A DNA stretch of 60,238 bases from the NCBI GenBank assembly GCA_902826455.1, contig CADEEV010000028.1, positions 1 to 60,238 on the forward strand, given 5' to 3'. Position 1 is the stretch's first letter. Every line of letters begins with the position of its first letter. The position numbers and the translations under genes were made by a program. The DNA comes from an uncultured Acidobacteriota bacterium (GTDB lineage: Bacteria > Acidobacteriota > Vicinamibacteria > Fen-336). A model generated the notes under the pieces. The model made no database searches, had not been told where the DNA came from, and was given only the letters and a program-made list of their open reading frames with translations. Below are positions 32,969 through 41,748 of the stretch, piece by piece.

Positions 32969-34053
32969 GCCGAACCATGGGCTCGCCCTACATGGAGTGG
33001 GCGAAGCTCCACTCCCACGCGCGCTTCGACCTGGCGGGGAGCGGATTGCCCGACGTGCCTCTCGCCGACCTGCCCGTAGAGCTCGGGCAACTCGAGCTCA
33101 CGGCTCCGGGCCAATACGGCTACAAGCCGCTGCTCGAGCGGCTGGCCGCCCGCTTAGGCATCAGTCCCGACAACGTCGTGACCGTCCCGGGCGCCTCGAT
33201 GGCCAACCTGCTCGCCCTCGACGGGCTCGTCGAGCCCGGCGACGAGGTGCTGATCGAGGAGCCGACGTACGAGCTGATCGTGAGCGCGGCGGAGCACCTG
33301 GGCGCGCGTATCGTGCGCTTCCCGCGGCGCGCGGAGACGGGGTTCTCCCTCGAACCCGCGGCGATCGAGCGGACGCTCACGCCGGCGACCCGCGTCATCG
33401 TGATCACGAACCTCCACAACCCCTCGAGCGCGCTGACGGACGAGGCCACGCTGCGCGAGGTGCAGGCCCTGGCGCGAGGCGTCGGCGCCCGCGTCCTCGT
33501 CGACGAGGTGTATCTCGAAACGCTCTACGACCTGCGGCCCTGGCGCACGTCGCTCCACCTCGGACCCGAGTTCGTGGTCACGAACAGCCTGACCAAGGGC
33601 TTCGGCTTCTCGGGCCTGCGCTGCGGCTTCGTCCTGGCCGAGCCGGAGCTGGCCCGGCGCCTGTGGCGCCTCAACGACCTGTTCGGCGTGAACGGCGCGC
33701 ATCCGGCCGAGCGCCTCAGCGTCGTCGCCCTCGACAACCTCGCGACGTTCGCCGTCCGTGCGCGCGACCTGCTCGCGGCCAACCGGCCGTTGCTCCACGA
33801 CTTCCTCGAGCGTCGGCCCGAGTTCGCGTGCGTGCGGCCCGAGTTCGGCACGGTCGTGTTCCCGCGTCTCGAGGGCGGCGGCGTCGATGCGCTCTGCGCC
33901 ACGCTCCGCGAGCACTACGAGACGAGCGTCGTGCCGGGACGGTTCTTCGGGAGGCCCGATCACCTGCGGATCGGCATCGCCGCGCCGACGGAGCAGGTCG
34001 CGGAAGGCCTCGCGCGCCTGGGCCGCGCTCTCGACGAGCGCCGGATCGGGTAG
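32965..34053 (+). CDS. Class I/II PLP-dependent aminotransferase
   Basis: 362 residues, fold type I. TVPGASMANLLALDGLVEPG, ITNLHNPSSALTD, VDEVYLE (PLP-binding Asp and Tyr) and NSLTKGFGFSGLRCG with the Schiff-base Lys are all present, as is the C-terminal Arg in HLRIGIA. It is most like aspartate/aromatic-type aminotransferases. The GTG start is preferred over an ATG 12 bases later because GGAGG is 6 bases upstream. It is translationally coupled to the APC permease; substrate unknown. Confidence 0.87.
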   Translation: MSRTMGSPYMEWAKLHSHARFDLAGSGLPDVPLADLPVELGQLELTAPGQYGYKPLLERLAARLGISPDNVVTVPGASMANLLALDGLVEPGDEVLIEEPTYELIVSAAEHLGARIVRFPRRAETGFSLEPAAIERTLTPATRVIVITNLHNPSSALTDEATLREVQALARGVGARVLVDEVYLETLYDLRPWRTSLHLGPEFVVTNSLTKGFGFSGLRCGFVLAEPELARRLWRLNDLFGVNGAHPAERLSVVALDNLATFAVRARDLLAANRPLLHDFLERRPEFACVRPEFGTVVFPRLEGGGVDALCATLREHYETSVVPGRFFGRPDHLRIGIAAPTEQVAEGLARLGRALDERRIG

Positions 34054-34077
34054 CATCCGGGCCACCAGGGGGGATTC

Positions 34078-35013
34078 ATGCGACAAGTGAGCGTCGTGCT
34101 CGTGTGCCTCGGACTCGTGTCCGCGGGGTGCAGCGGGCCCTCGAGCGAGACGAAGACGTCGACCGCGCCGGCCGCGGCGCCCACCACGACGCTTCCGGCG
34201 CAGGTCAAGCCGTACCTCTACCCGGCGCCGGTCGAGGGCCACTTCGAGGACGCCAACTACGGCAACTTCGACCTCCGCGACGGCATCGCGTACGCCTCGA
34301 GCACGTCCGGCACGGTCGTGCTCGCCACCGAGAAGGCGATCGCGTCGCCGATCCTGGCGGCCTCGACCTGCCCGATGACGCTGGCGCGCGCGCTCCTGGT
34401 GATCCGGAACTCGGGCGCGCTCGAGGTGCCCCTCGACGCCTCGGGCAAGTCGCCGTACTTCAGCCCCGCGACGCCCTACAACGGCCAGGGCCGCGAGGAG
34501 GAGGTCGGCGGGCACTACTGGACGATGAGCGGGAAGGTCGCGAACGGCCGCATCGCGGGGAAGCTCGCCTACAAGGGCAAGGGCGGGTTCACGTTCGACC
34601 TGCCCGTGACGGTGCCGAAGGTGGACGAGATCGGCTTCGGCGACCGCGTCTCGGGCACGCGCGTCGACTCCGGTCGCCGCGCGCCCAGCGAGGCCGAAGT
34701 CACGACGGCCTACGCCGCGATCCGGAAGGCGGCGCTCGCCAAGGACCTGGCCGGTATGCTCGCGGCCCAGGGCTTCGATGCGGCGCAGATCGAGGCGATC
34801 CGCGGCCTGCCGAAGATCGAGGACGACCTCGGGGCCCACGCCGACCGCTTCCTGACGCCGGGCGACGGCATCGAGCCCGACGTGCGTGCGGGCTACGGGC
34901 AGATCGGCGCCCACGGCAAGAACTCGAAGGGCGAGGCCTTCGCGAACTACTACGAGTTCGCGCCCTGCGGCGACAAGCTCGTCCTCGTGAGTATCGGCCT
35001 CAACCCGCAGTAG
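34078..35013 (+). CDS. Predicted lipoprotein, unknown function
   Basis: 311 residues with a lipoprotein signal peptide (LVSAGC, Cys19) and a Ser/Thr/Ala/Pro linker. The mature part is beta-rich up to about residue 200 (DANYGNFDLRDGIAYASSTS; GGHYWTMSGKVANGRIAGKL) and then helical (AYAAIRKAALAKDLAGMLAA), ending in a compact domain with YYEFAPCGDKLVLVSIG. No family is recognised. A GGGGGG ribosome-binding region is close to the ATG. It is 24 bases after the aminotransferase gene and may be co-transcribed with it. Confidence 0.75.
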   Translation: MRQVSVVLVCLGLVSAGCSGPSSETKTSTAPAAAPTTTLPAQVKPYLYPAPVEGHFEDANYGNFDLRDGIAYASSTSGTVVLATEKAIASPILAASTCPMTLARALLVIRNSGALEVPLDASGKSPYFSPATPYNGQGREEEVGGHYWTMSGKVANGRIAGKLAYKGKGGFTFDLPVTVPKVDEIGFGDRVSGTRVDSGRRAPSEAEVTTAYAAIRKAALAKDLAGMLAAQGFDAAQIEAIRGLPKIEDDLGAHADRFLTPGDGIEPDVRAGYGQIGAHGKNSKGEAFANYYEFAPCGDKLVLVSIGLNPQ

Positions 35014-35019
35014 GCGCCG

Positions 35020-35802
35020 CTACTCGCGCGCTTTCTTCAGGAGCGCCGGGGCCTGGTCGCCGAAGTACTTGAGGACCAGCCGGCTCCAGGTGGGCGTGCG
35101 GCGCAGGTTGCCGATGTACTCGTCGAGGGCGGCCTTCAACTGCGGCGCGTTCTTGCGCACCCCGTAGGCGAGGCTGCCGGCCGGCCCGACGAACAGGCCG
35201 ATCTGCATCGCCGGATCCGCCCGCTGGTAGAGGAACGCGTCCTCGATGCCGCTGACCGTGGCCGTGATCCGGCCGGAGCGCAGGGCGGCCGGCGCTCCGC
35301 CCGACGCGAGGTCGTCGTCGACGTTGGCACCCGGCACGCCGGCGCCGGCGATGGCCTCGGCCATGCTGGAGCCCTTGATCGTGCCGACCTTGAGGGCCCG
35401 CAGTTCCGCGAGGGTCGTGACGACGGGCGTCGGCTTGCGGGTGACGACCACGTTCCGGGTGGGGAAGACCTCGGCCGTGAAGTCGATCTGCTTGCTGCGG
35501 GCCGGCGTCACCGTGACGCCGCCCGCGATCACGTCGCCCTTGCCGCCGAGCAGCATCGGCACGAGGGCCTCCCACGTGGGCGCCTCGACGGGCGTGATCG
35601 TGAGCTTGTGCAGCCGCGCGAAGCCGTCGAGGATCTCGCGGTCCATGCCCGGCTCGCCGCCGGCCTTCAGGGACAGGAAGGCGGGCGAGCCGTCGACGAC
35701 GAGCACCCGCAGCACGCCCGAGGTCTTGATCTCGGCGAGGTCGGCGGCTCCGACGGCGGACGTCACGAGGGCCAGCAGCAGGCCGGCGATGTTCCTCATC
35801 AT
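35020..35802 (-). CDS. Periplasmic amino-acid-type substrate-binding protein (SBP family 3), orphan
   Basis: 260 residues with a signal peptide (LLLALVTSAVGAA). The family-3 binding fold is seen in GVLRVLVVDGSPAFLSLKAG, GMDREILDGFARLHKL, LGGKGDVIAGGVTVTPARSK, IDFTAEVFPTRNVVVTRK and a C-terminal YGVRKNAPQLKAALDEYI. It would bind an amino acid or similar small polar ligand. No ABC permease or sensor domain is adjacent, so it either shares a distant transporter or has another role. It is convergent with the lipoprotein gene and is a distant paralogue of the protein at 57880. Confidence 0.82.
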   Translation of the reverse strand: MMRNIAGLLLALVTSAVGAADLAEIKTSGVLRVLVVDGSPAFLSLKAGGEPGMDREILDGFARLHKLTITPVEAPTWEALVPMLLGGKGDVIAGGVTVTPARSKQIDFTAEVFPTRNVVVTRKPTPVVTTLAELRALKVGTIKGSSMAEAIAGAGVPGANVDDDLASGGAPAALRSGRITATVSGIEDAFLYQRADPAMQIGLFVGPAGSLAYGVRKNAPQLKAALDEYIGNLRRTPTWSRLVLKYFGDQAPALLKKARE

Positions 35803-35843
35803 CTATGGGCTCCTGGAGGCGTCTATCGTAACCGCGCCGGGCG

Positions 35844-37727
35844 TCAGCCGGCGACGGCGTCGAGAAAACGCCGGCCGTAGCGTTCGGCCTTGGCGGGCCC
35901 GATGCCGTGGATCTCGAGGAGCGCGCGCTCGCTCCGCGGCCGCAGCGACGCGAGCTCGCGCAGGGTGCGGTCGCTCGCGACCACGTACGCGGGAACGCCC
36001 TCCTCGCGCGCGAGCTCCAGGCGCAGGCGCCGGAGCGACTCGAACACGACCTCCGCCTCGGCACTGAGCGCTTCGCCTGGAGCGCGCGACCCGCGGCGCC
36101 GCGATCCGCCGGGGCGGCTCAGGGGGCCCGCGGCGCTCTCGCGCGGGAGCACCAGGCGCGCGGGACGCTCGTCCTTCATGACCGCGCGGCCCGCCAGGGT
36201 CAGCTCGACCATCGGCTTGTCGCCCGAGGTGAAGTCCACGAGGCCGGCCGTGACGCAGCGCCGCAGCAGCTGCGTCAGCCAGGCCTCGGAGCGGCCGCGC
36301 AGCGCGCCGAAGGTCGGGGTCCTGTCGAGGCCGGAGCGCTCGAGGCGCGGGTCGTCGGTGCCCGCGAGCAGCTTCACGGCGGCGGTGAGGCCGAAGCGGC
36401 GGTGCACCCGGGCCACGGCCGACAGCGCCTTGCGCACGATCAGCGTCGTCTCGGCCTCGCCGGCCTCGTCGGCCTCGCTCATATCGAGGCACACGTCGCA
36501 GCGTCCGCAGCCGGCCAGGGTCTCGGCCTCGTCGCCGAAATAGCGCAGGATCGCGTCATGGCGGCAGCTGCCGCCTTCGGCCCAGCGCATCAGCTCCAGG
36601 AACAGGCTCCAGCGGTGCTCGACGACGGCCGGGTCCGCCGCGGTCTCGCCGCCCGACTCGAGCAGGCGCCGCCGCACCGGCATGTCGGACGGGCTGTGGA
36701 GCAGCAGGCCGATGGCCGGAGCGCCGTCGCGGCCCGCGCGTCCGACCTCCTGGTAGTAGGCCTCGATCGAGCCGGGCGGTGCCAGGTGCACGACGGCCCG
36801 CACGTCGTGGCGGTCGATGCCCATGCCGAAGGCGTTCGTGGCGGCCACGATCTCCGTGGCGCCGTCGATGAACGCGCGCTGGACCCGGTCGCGCTCGGGC
36901 CCGCTCATGCCCGCGTGGTAGCAGGCGGCGCGCCAGCCGCGCGCCACCAGGCGCTCCGTCTCCTCCTCGGCGCTGCGCCGCGTCATCGTATAGATGATGA
37001 CGGTGCCCTTGCCCTGGCCGGGGGCGCCCAGGGCTTCGGCCAGCACCTGGTCGACGAGATGGTCGCGCTCACGCTCGGAGGGCGCCTCGCGCGCGCGCAG
37101 CGCCAGGTTCGGGCGCGCGAAGCCGCGCAGGAGCTGCGGGGTCTCGGGTGGCAGGCCCAGGCGCGCCAGGATCTCGTCGCGCACGATCGGCGTCGCGGTC
37201 GCGGTGCAGGCCAGCAGGTACTTCGGCGCGAGGTTCGCGACGAACGCGCCGATCTGCAGGTACTCCGGGCGGAAGTCGTGGCCCCACTCGCTGATGCAGT
37301 GGGCCTCGTCCACGGCCACGAGCGGCACCTCGAGCTCGCGCAGCATCGCCTGGAAGCCCGGGAAGACCAGGCGCTCCGGCGCCACGTAGGCGAGCTTGAC
37401 CTCGCCCTTGCGCAGCCGCGCCAGCCGGGCGCGCTGCTCCTCGGCCGGCAGCGTCGCCGCGAGGAACGTGGCCGCGACGCCGCGGGCCTCGAGGGCCGCC
37501 ACCTGGTCGTGCATCAGCGACACGAGCGGCGAGATCACCAGGGTCGTGCCGGGCAGCAGGCTGCCGGGGAGCTGGTAGATGAGGCTCTTGCCACCGCCGG
37601 TCGGGGCCACGAGCAGGAGGCGCTTCGCGTCGAGCAGCGTCTCGATCGCCTCGCGCTGACCCGGACGGAAGGAGGCGTAGCCGAGCCGCGCCAGCCCGGC
37701 GTCGAGATCGAGGGTCATGAGGCGCAT
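35844..37727 (-). CDS. recQ: ATP-dependent DNA helicase RecQ
   Basis: 627 residues (624 if the second Met at 37718 is used). The superfamily II helicase core has FRPGQREAIE, Walker A APTGGGKS, DEAHCISEWGHDFRPEY, TATATP, and motif V/VI with ATNAFGMGIDRHDVRAVVH and YQEVGRAGRDG. The RecQ zinc region (CRHDAILRYFGDE, CGRCDVC), a winged helix and a C-terminal HRDC domain (VASDRTLRELASLRPRSERA) follow. It unwinds recombination and replication intermediates. The start is only 14 bases from the divergent oxidase start, so the promoters overlap the opposite genes. Confidence 0.92.
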   Translation of the reverse strand: MRLMTLDLDAGLARLGYASFRPGQREAIETLLDAKRLLLVAPTGGGKSLIYQLPGSLLPGTTLVISPLVSLMHDQVAALEARGVAATFLAATLPAEEQRARLARLRKGEVKLAYVAPERLVFPGFQAMLRELEVPLVAVDEAHCISEWGHDFRPEYLQIGAFVANLAPKYLLACTATATPIVRDEILARLGLPPETPQLLRGFARPNLALRAREAPSERERDHLVDQVLAEALGAPGQGKGTVIIYTMTRRSAEEETERLVARGWRAACYHAGMSGPERDRVQRAFIDGATEIVAATNAFGMGIDRHDVRAVVHLAPPGSIEAYYQEVGRAGRDGAPAIGLLLHSPSDMPVRRRLLESGGETAADPAVVEHRWSLFLELMRWAEGGSCRHDAILRYFGDEAETLAGCGRCDVCLDMSEADEAGEAETTLIVRKALSAVARVHRRFGLTAAVKLLAGTDDPRLERSGLDRTPTFGALRGRSEAWLTQLLRRCVTAGLVDFTSGDKPMVELTLAGRAVMKDERPARLVLPRESAAGPLSRPGGSRRRGSRAPGEALSAEAEVVFESLRRLRLELAREEGVPAYVVASDRTLRELASLRPRSERALLEIHGIGPAKAERYGRRFLDAVAG

Positions 37728-37741
37728 TATGATGCCGGCCC

Positions 37742-38998
37742 ATGGCGAAGACTGCGGGACTCACGCGCAGGGAACTGATGAAGGGCGCCGCGGGAGCCGT
37801 CGCCCTGACGGCGTTGCGCGGCACCGCGCAGGCCGCCGGCCCGGCTCCCGGTTGGGACACCATCGTGGTCGGGGCCGGCGTGTTCGGCGCGTGGACCGCG
37901 TGGCACCTGAAGCGCCTCGGCCAGCGCGTGCTGCTCCTCGACGCCTCGGGCCCGGCCAACGCCCGGGCGTCGTCGGGCGGCGAATCGCGCATGACCCGCA
38001 CGATCTACGGCGCCGACGACGTCTACACGCGGATGGCCTGGGACTCCCTCGAGGACTGGCGCTGGCTGTCGTCGCGCTCGGGTCTTCCCATCCTGCACCC
38101 CACCGGCGTCCTGATGTTCTTCGGGAAGCGCGAGCCCTTCGTGGACCAGACGATCGAGGCCCACACGCGGCTCAAGATGCCGCTCGAGGTCCTCGATCGC
38201 GGCGCCCTGGCGCGGCGCTACCCGCAGATCGCGTGGGACGGCGTCGAGGTCGGGTTGTTCGAGCCCGCGCTCGGCGTGCTGATGGCGCGCCGCTCCGTCC
38301 AGACCCTCGTGAGCGAATACCGCGCGGCCGGGGGCGAGTACCGGCTCGAGGAGGTGCGGGCTCCCGGCGACGTCGACGCGCTCGAGGGCGTCACGACCCG
38401 CGACGGCGAGACGCTCACGGCGCAGCGCTACGTGTTCGCCCTGGGTCCGTGGCTGCCGAAGTTCTTCCCGGCGCTGCTCGGCAACCGCATCTTCCCGACG
38501 CGGCAGGAGGTCCTGTTCTTCGCTCCCGAGGCGGGGGACGACCGTTTCGAGGCCCCACACCTTCCGGGCTGGGCTGACTTCAACGACGGCGACATCTACT
38601 ACGGCATGCCCGACCTCGAGAGCCGGGGCTTCAAGATCGCCCACGACGCCCACGGGGCCGCCTTCGACCCGGACAACGGCGACCGGCGCCTGAGCGCCGA
38701 GGGCACCGCGGACATCCGCGCGTACCTGAAGAAGCGCTTCCCGGCGCTCGCCGGGCGCCCGCTCGTGGAGTCGCGGGTCTGCCAGTACGAGAACAGCTCC
38801 AACGGCGACCTGCTGATCGATCGCCACCCGCGCTGGCCCAACGCGTTCCTGGTCGGCGCCGGCTCCGGCCACGGATTCAAGCACGGGCCGGCGGTGGGCC
38901 GCTACGCCGCCGACCTGGTCACCGCGCGCCTCGCCACCCCCGAGCCCCGCTTCAGCCTCGCGACCAAGGGGGAACGGCAGCATCGCGAGGTCCACTGA
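37742..38998 (+). CDS. Tat-exported FAD-dependent oxidoreductase (sarcosine oxidase-like, DAO family)
   Basis: 418 residues. The N-terminus LTRRELMKGAAGAVALTAL is a twin-arginine signal, unusual for this mostly cytoplasmic family. The dinucleotide motif VVGAGVFGAWTAWHL (about 42-56) and ASGPANARASSGGESRMTR match monomeric sarcosine oxidase/N-methyltryptophan oxidase, where the SSGGESR segment lies near the covalent flavin. AGSGHGFKHGPAVG closes the FAD site. The Cys that usually binds FAD covalently in sarcosine oxidase is not evident at that point (GFKHGP). It likely oxidises a secondary or N-methyl amine in the periplasm. Confidence 0.83.
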   Translation: MAKTAGLTRRELMKGAAGAVALTALRGTAQAAGPAPGWDTIVVGAGVFGAWTAWHLKRLGQRVLLLDASGPANARASSGGESRMTRTIYGADDVYTRMAWDSLEDWRWLSSRSGLPILHPTGVLMFFGKREPFVDQTIEAHTRLKMPLEVLDRGALARRYPQIAWDGVEVGLFEPALGVLMARRSVQTLVSEYRAAGGEYRLEEVRAPGDVDALEGVTTRDGETLTAQRYVFALGPWLPKFFPALLGNRIFPTRQEVLFFAPEAGDDRFEAPHLPGWADFNDGDIYYGMPDLESRGFKIAHDAHGAAFDPDNGDRRLSAEGTADIRAYLKKRFPALAGRPLVESRVCQYENSSNGDLLIDRHPRWPNAFLVGAGSGHGFKHGPAVGRYAADLVTARLATPEPRFSLATKGERQHREVH

Positions 38999-39010
38999 CC
39001 GCCGGACACC

Positions 39011-39040
39011 TTGACAACCGTGTGGCGGGACCGCTATGAA
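39011..39040 (+). promoter_or_regulatory. Sigma-70-type promoter of the TonB receptor gene
   Basis: TTGACA (39011-39016), an 18-base spacer and TATGAA (39035-39040) lie in the 106-base gap upstream of the receptor gene. This predicts a start near 39047 and a leader of about 58 bases ending in GAGGAGG just before the ATG. Confidence 0.75.
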
Positions 39041-39104
39041 GGCCTTACACATAGCGCTGCCAATGCAACGAGCTGCGACGATTCCGCTGAGCGAGGAGGC
39101 TCAA

Positions 39105-41711
39105 ATGGGTACACGGCGAGGCCTGTACGCGATGTTCATCACCTTGATCTCGGTCCTCTCCACAGGGCCTGCCTGGTCCCAGGGAGGCGACGGCCGGATC
39201 AGCGGTACCGTCCGTGACGCGAGCGGCGCGGGCATCCCGGGCGCGACGGTCACCGTGACCAGCACGAACCCCCCGGGCTCGTTCACCGCGGCCTCGGGCG
39301 GCGGCGGCTCCTACGCCATCACGGGCCTGCCTGCCGGCACCTACACCGTGGTCGGCGAGCTCCGCGGCTTCACGCGGGCGTCGGTCAAGGGCGTCCAGGT
39401 CACGCCGGGCGGCTCGGCCACGGCCGACCTCACCCTCGAGACCCGGCGCGAGGAGGAAGTGACGGTGACGGCCATGCGCCGCGAGGAGAACCTCCAGGAC
39501 ACGCCCGTCTCCGTGGCGGCGCCCACCGAGGCCGACCTGCGCTCGCGCGGCGTCGACGACATCGAAGGCGTCGCCCGCAACGTGGCCGGCTTCAGCGTGC
39601 AGAACCTCGGGCCCGGCCAGAGCCAGGTGGCGATGCGCGGCGTCTCGTCGGGCCAGATCGCCCGCGACCAGCCCGGCGTCAAGGAGCAGGTCGGCGCGTA
39701 CCTCGACGACTCCGTGATCTCGCTCTCGCTCTTCACCCCCGACATCGACCTGTTCGACGTGTCGCGCGTCGAGGTCCTGCGCGGGCCCCAGGGCACGCTG
39801 TTCGGCTCGGGCTCCGAGTCGGGCACGGTGCGCTACATCAGCAACCAGCCCGAGCTCAACAAGCGGCAGATCTTCGGCGAGTTCGGCGGCAACACCCTGA
39901 CGGGCGGCAGCCAGGGCGGCAACGTGAAGTTCGGCTTCAACGCCCCGATGGGCGAGACCGCCGCGCTGCGCGTGGCCGCGTACTACAACAAGACCGCGGG
40001 TTACATCGACGCGGTGCAGCCCGACCTCAGCATCGAGAAGAACGTGAACTCGGGCGATCGCACCGGCGTGCGCGCGGCCCTCAAGTTCGCGCCCAACGAC
40101 CGCCTGACCATCACGCCCCGCATCCTCTACCAGAAGGTCAAGGCCGACGGCTGGAACCGCCAGGACGCCTTCAACATCCTCGCGAACCCCTACACGACCA
40201 CGCGCCCCGCCGTGACGCTCGGCGAACGCGAGCAGTTCACCCAGTTCGAGGAGCCCGTCGAGGACAAGTTCTTCCTGGGCGACCTCAACATCAACTACAA
40301 CTTCGGCGACTTCACCTTCACGTCCGTGAGCTCCTACACGAACCGCGACGTGGACGTCGTGCGCGACGCGACGGCCCTGACGGCCAGCATCACGGGCGGC
40401 AGCATCGGCCTGCCGGAGAACGTCTACACCCTCGACGCGCCCCTCGACGACGCCACGAAGGCCAAGGTCTACACCCAGGAAGTGCGCCTGGCGGGCGGCA
40501 AGAACCGCTTCAAGTGGGTGGCCGGCGGCTTCTACTCGAAGATCTCGCGCGACTACAGCCAGGACCTGCTCGTCTCCGGCTTCGAGGACCTGACCGGCAT
40601 CCCGACGGCCGGCAACTTCGGTGCGCCCAAGGACGAGCTGTTCTTCTCGCGCCTCTCCTACGATCTCAAGCAGTTCGCGCTGTTCGGCGAGGGCACCCTG
40701 ACCCTGACGGATCAGTTGAGCCTCACGGGCGGCCTGCGCTACTACGACTTCTCCGAGGAGCGCACCCAGGTCTTCGACGGCATCTTCGCGGACCCGGCCA
40801 GCAAGCCCGGCACCATCGACGCGAACGGCGTCGCGCCCCGCGTGATCGCGAGCTACAAGGTCAACGAGAACCTCAACCTGAACGCCCAGGTGGCGAAGGG
40901 CTTCCGCCTCGGCGGCATCAACGACCAGCTGAACGTGCCGCTGTGCACCCCCGAGGACCTCGCGACGTATAGCGGCCTCGATACCTGGAAGGACGAGACG
41001 GCCTGGAACTATGAGATCGGCGCGAAGTCGCGGGTGCTCGGCGGCCGCGGCACGTTCAACGTCGCGGCGTTCTACATGGACATCAAGAACCTCCAGGCCA
41101 CCGAGACGGCCGGCTCGTGCTCGTCGCGCGTCATCCTGAACGTGCCGAAGGCCCGCAGCCAGGGCTTCGAGGCCGAGTTCGCGGCGGCCCCCACGGAGAG
41201 CTTCGACTTCGCCCTGTCGGCGAGCCTCACCGATTCCGAGATGAAGTCCACGTTCGAATCGGCCCAGGGCGACCTCGGCATCCGCGACGGCAACCGCCTG
41301 CCGAGCGTTCCCAAGTTCCAGTTCTCGGCCGCCGCCACCTACCAGTGGCAGGTGATGCAGGACGCCCGGGCCTACGTGACCGGCACGTTCCAGCACGTGG
41401 GCTCGCGCTTCACCCAGGTCGGCGACGAGAGCCTCGGGACCCTGAACCTGAACTCGTTCGGCGCGAACACGATCGGCGGTCCGCTCACGGCGAGCACGTT
41501 CACCTACGCGTCGGAGCTGCCGTCCTACGACATCCTCAACCTGCGGCTGGGCGTGCTGAAGGGCCGCTGGGACGTGGCGTTGTTCGCCAACAACCTGACC
41601 GACGAGGTGGCGCTGCTGTCGCTCGACCGCGAGCGCGGCACGCGCGCGCGCATCGGCTACCTCACGAACCAGCCGCGCACCTTCGGCGTGAACGCGCGGG
41701 TCAGTTTCTAG
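39105..41711 (+). CDS. TonB-dependent receptor with N-terminal carboxypeptidase-regulatory-like domain
   Basis: 868 residues. A signal peptide (FITLISVLSTGPAWSQ) is followed by a regulatory beta-sandwich (RISGTVRDASGAGIPGATVT, about 25-105). A classical plug follows (VTAMRREENLQDTPVSVAA; VEVLRGPQGTLFGSGSESGT) and then a 22-strand type barrel ending TFGVNARVSF. The plug resembles siderophore/cobalamin or complex-carbohydrate receptors more than the Oar-like one at 19355. The start at 39105 is chosen because GAGGAGG lies 4-7 bases upstream. The upstream Tat oxidase may belong to the same uptake pathway, but the receptor has its own strong promoter. Confidence 0.9.
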   Translation: MGTRRGLYAMFITLISVLSTGPAWSQGGDGRISGTVRDASGAGIPGATVTVTSTNPPGSFTAASGGGGSYAITGLPAGTYTVVGELRGFTRASVKGVQVTPGGSATADLTLETRREEEVTVTAMRREENLQDTPVSVAAPTEADLRSRGVDDIEGVARNVAGFSVQNLGPGQSQVAMRGVSSGQIARDQPGVKEQVGAYLDDSVISLSLFTPDIDLFDVSRVEVLRGPQGTLFGSGSESGTVRYISNQPELNKRQIFGEFGGNTLTGGSQGGNVKFGFNAPMGETAALRVAAYYNKTAGYIDAVQPDLSIEKNVNSGDRTGVRAALKFAPNDRLTITPRILYQKVKADGWNRQDAFNILANPYTTTRPAVTLGEREQFTQFEEPVEDKFFLGDLNINYNFGDFTFTSVSSYTNRDVDVVRDATALTASITGGSIGLPENVYTLDAPLDDATKAKVYTQEVRLAGGKNRFKWVAGGFYSKISRDYSQDLLVSGFEDLTGIPTAGNFGAPKDELFFSRLSYDLKQFALFGEGTLTLTDQLSLTGGLRYYDFSEERTQVFDGIFADPASKPGTIDANGVAPRVIASYKVNENLNLNAQVAKGFRLGGINDQLNVPLCTPEDLATYSGLDTWKDETAWNYEIGAKSRVLGGRGTFNVAAFYMDIKNLQATETAGSCSSRVILNVPKARSQGFEAEFAAAPTESFDFALSASLTDSEMKSTFESAQGDLGIRDGNRLPSVPKFQFSAAATYQWQVMQDARAYVTGTFQHVGSRFTQVGDESLGTLNLNSFGANTIGGPLTASTFTYASELPSYDILNLRLGVLKGRWDVALFANNLTDEVALLSLDRERGTRARIGYLTNQPRTFGVNARVSF

Positions 41712-41722
41712 ATCGGGCGGAG

Positions 41723-41745
41723 CCGGGGGGCGCAGAGCCCCCCGG
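41723..41745. terminator. Hairpin between convergent genes, probable shared terminator
   Basis: CCGGGGGGC, five-base loop GCAGA, GCCCCCCGG: a perfect 9-bp GC stem in the 37-base gap between the receptor gene and the RNA methyltransferase gene. On the plus strand TTCCTAC follows. Neither side has a good T-run, so it may be an RNA 3'-end stabiliser or a partly Rho-assisted terminator. Confidence 0.6.
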
Positions 41746-41748
41746 TTC

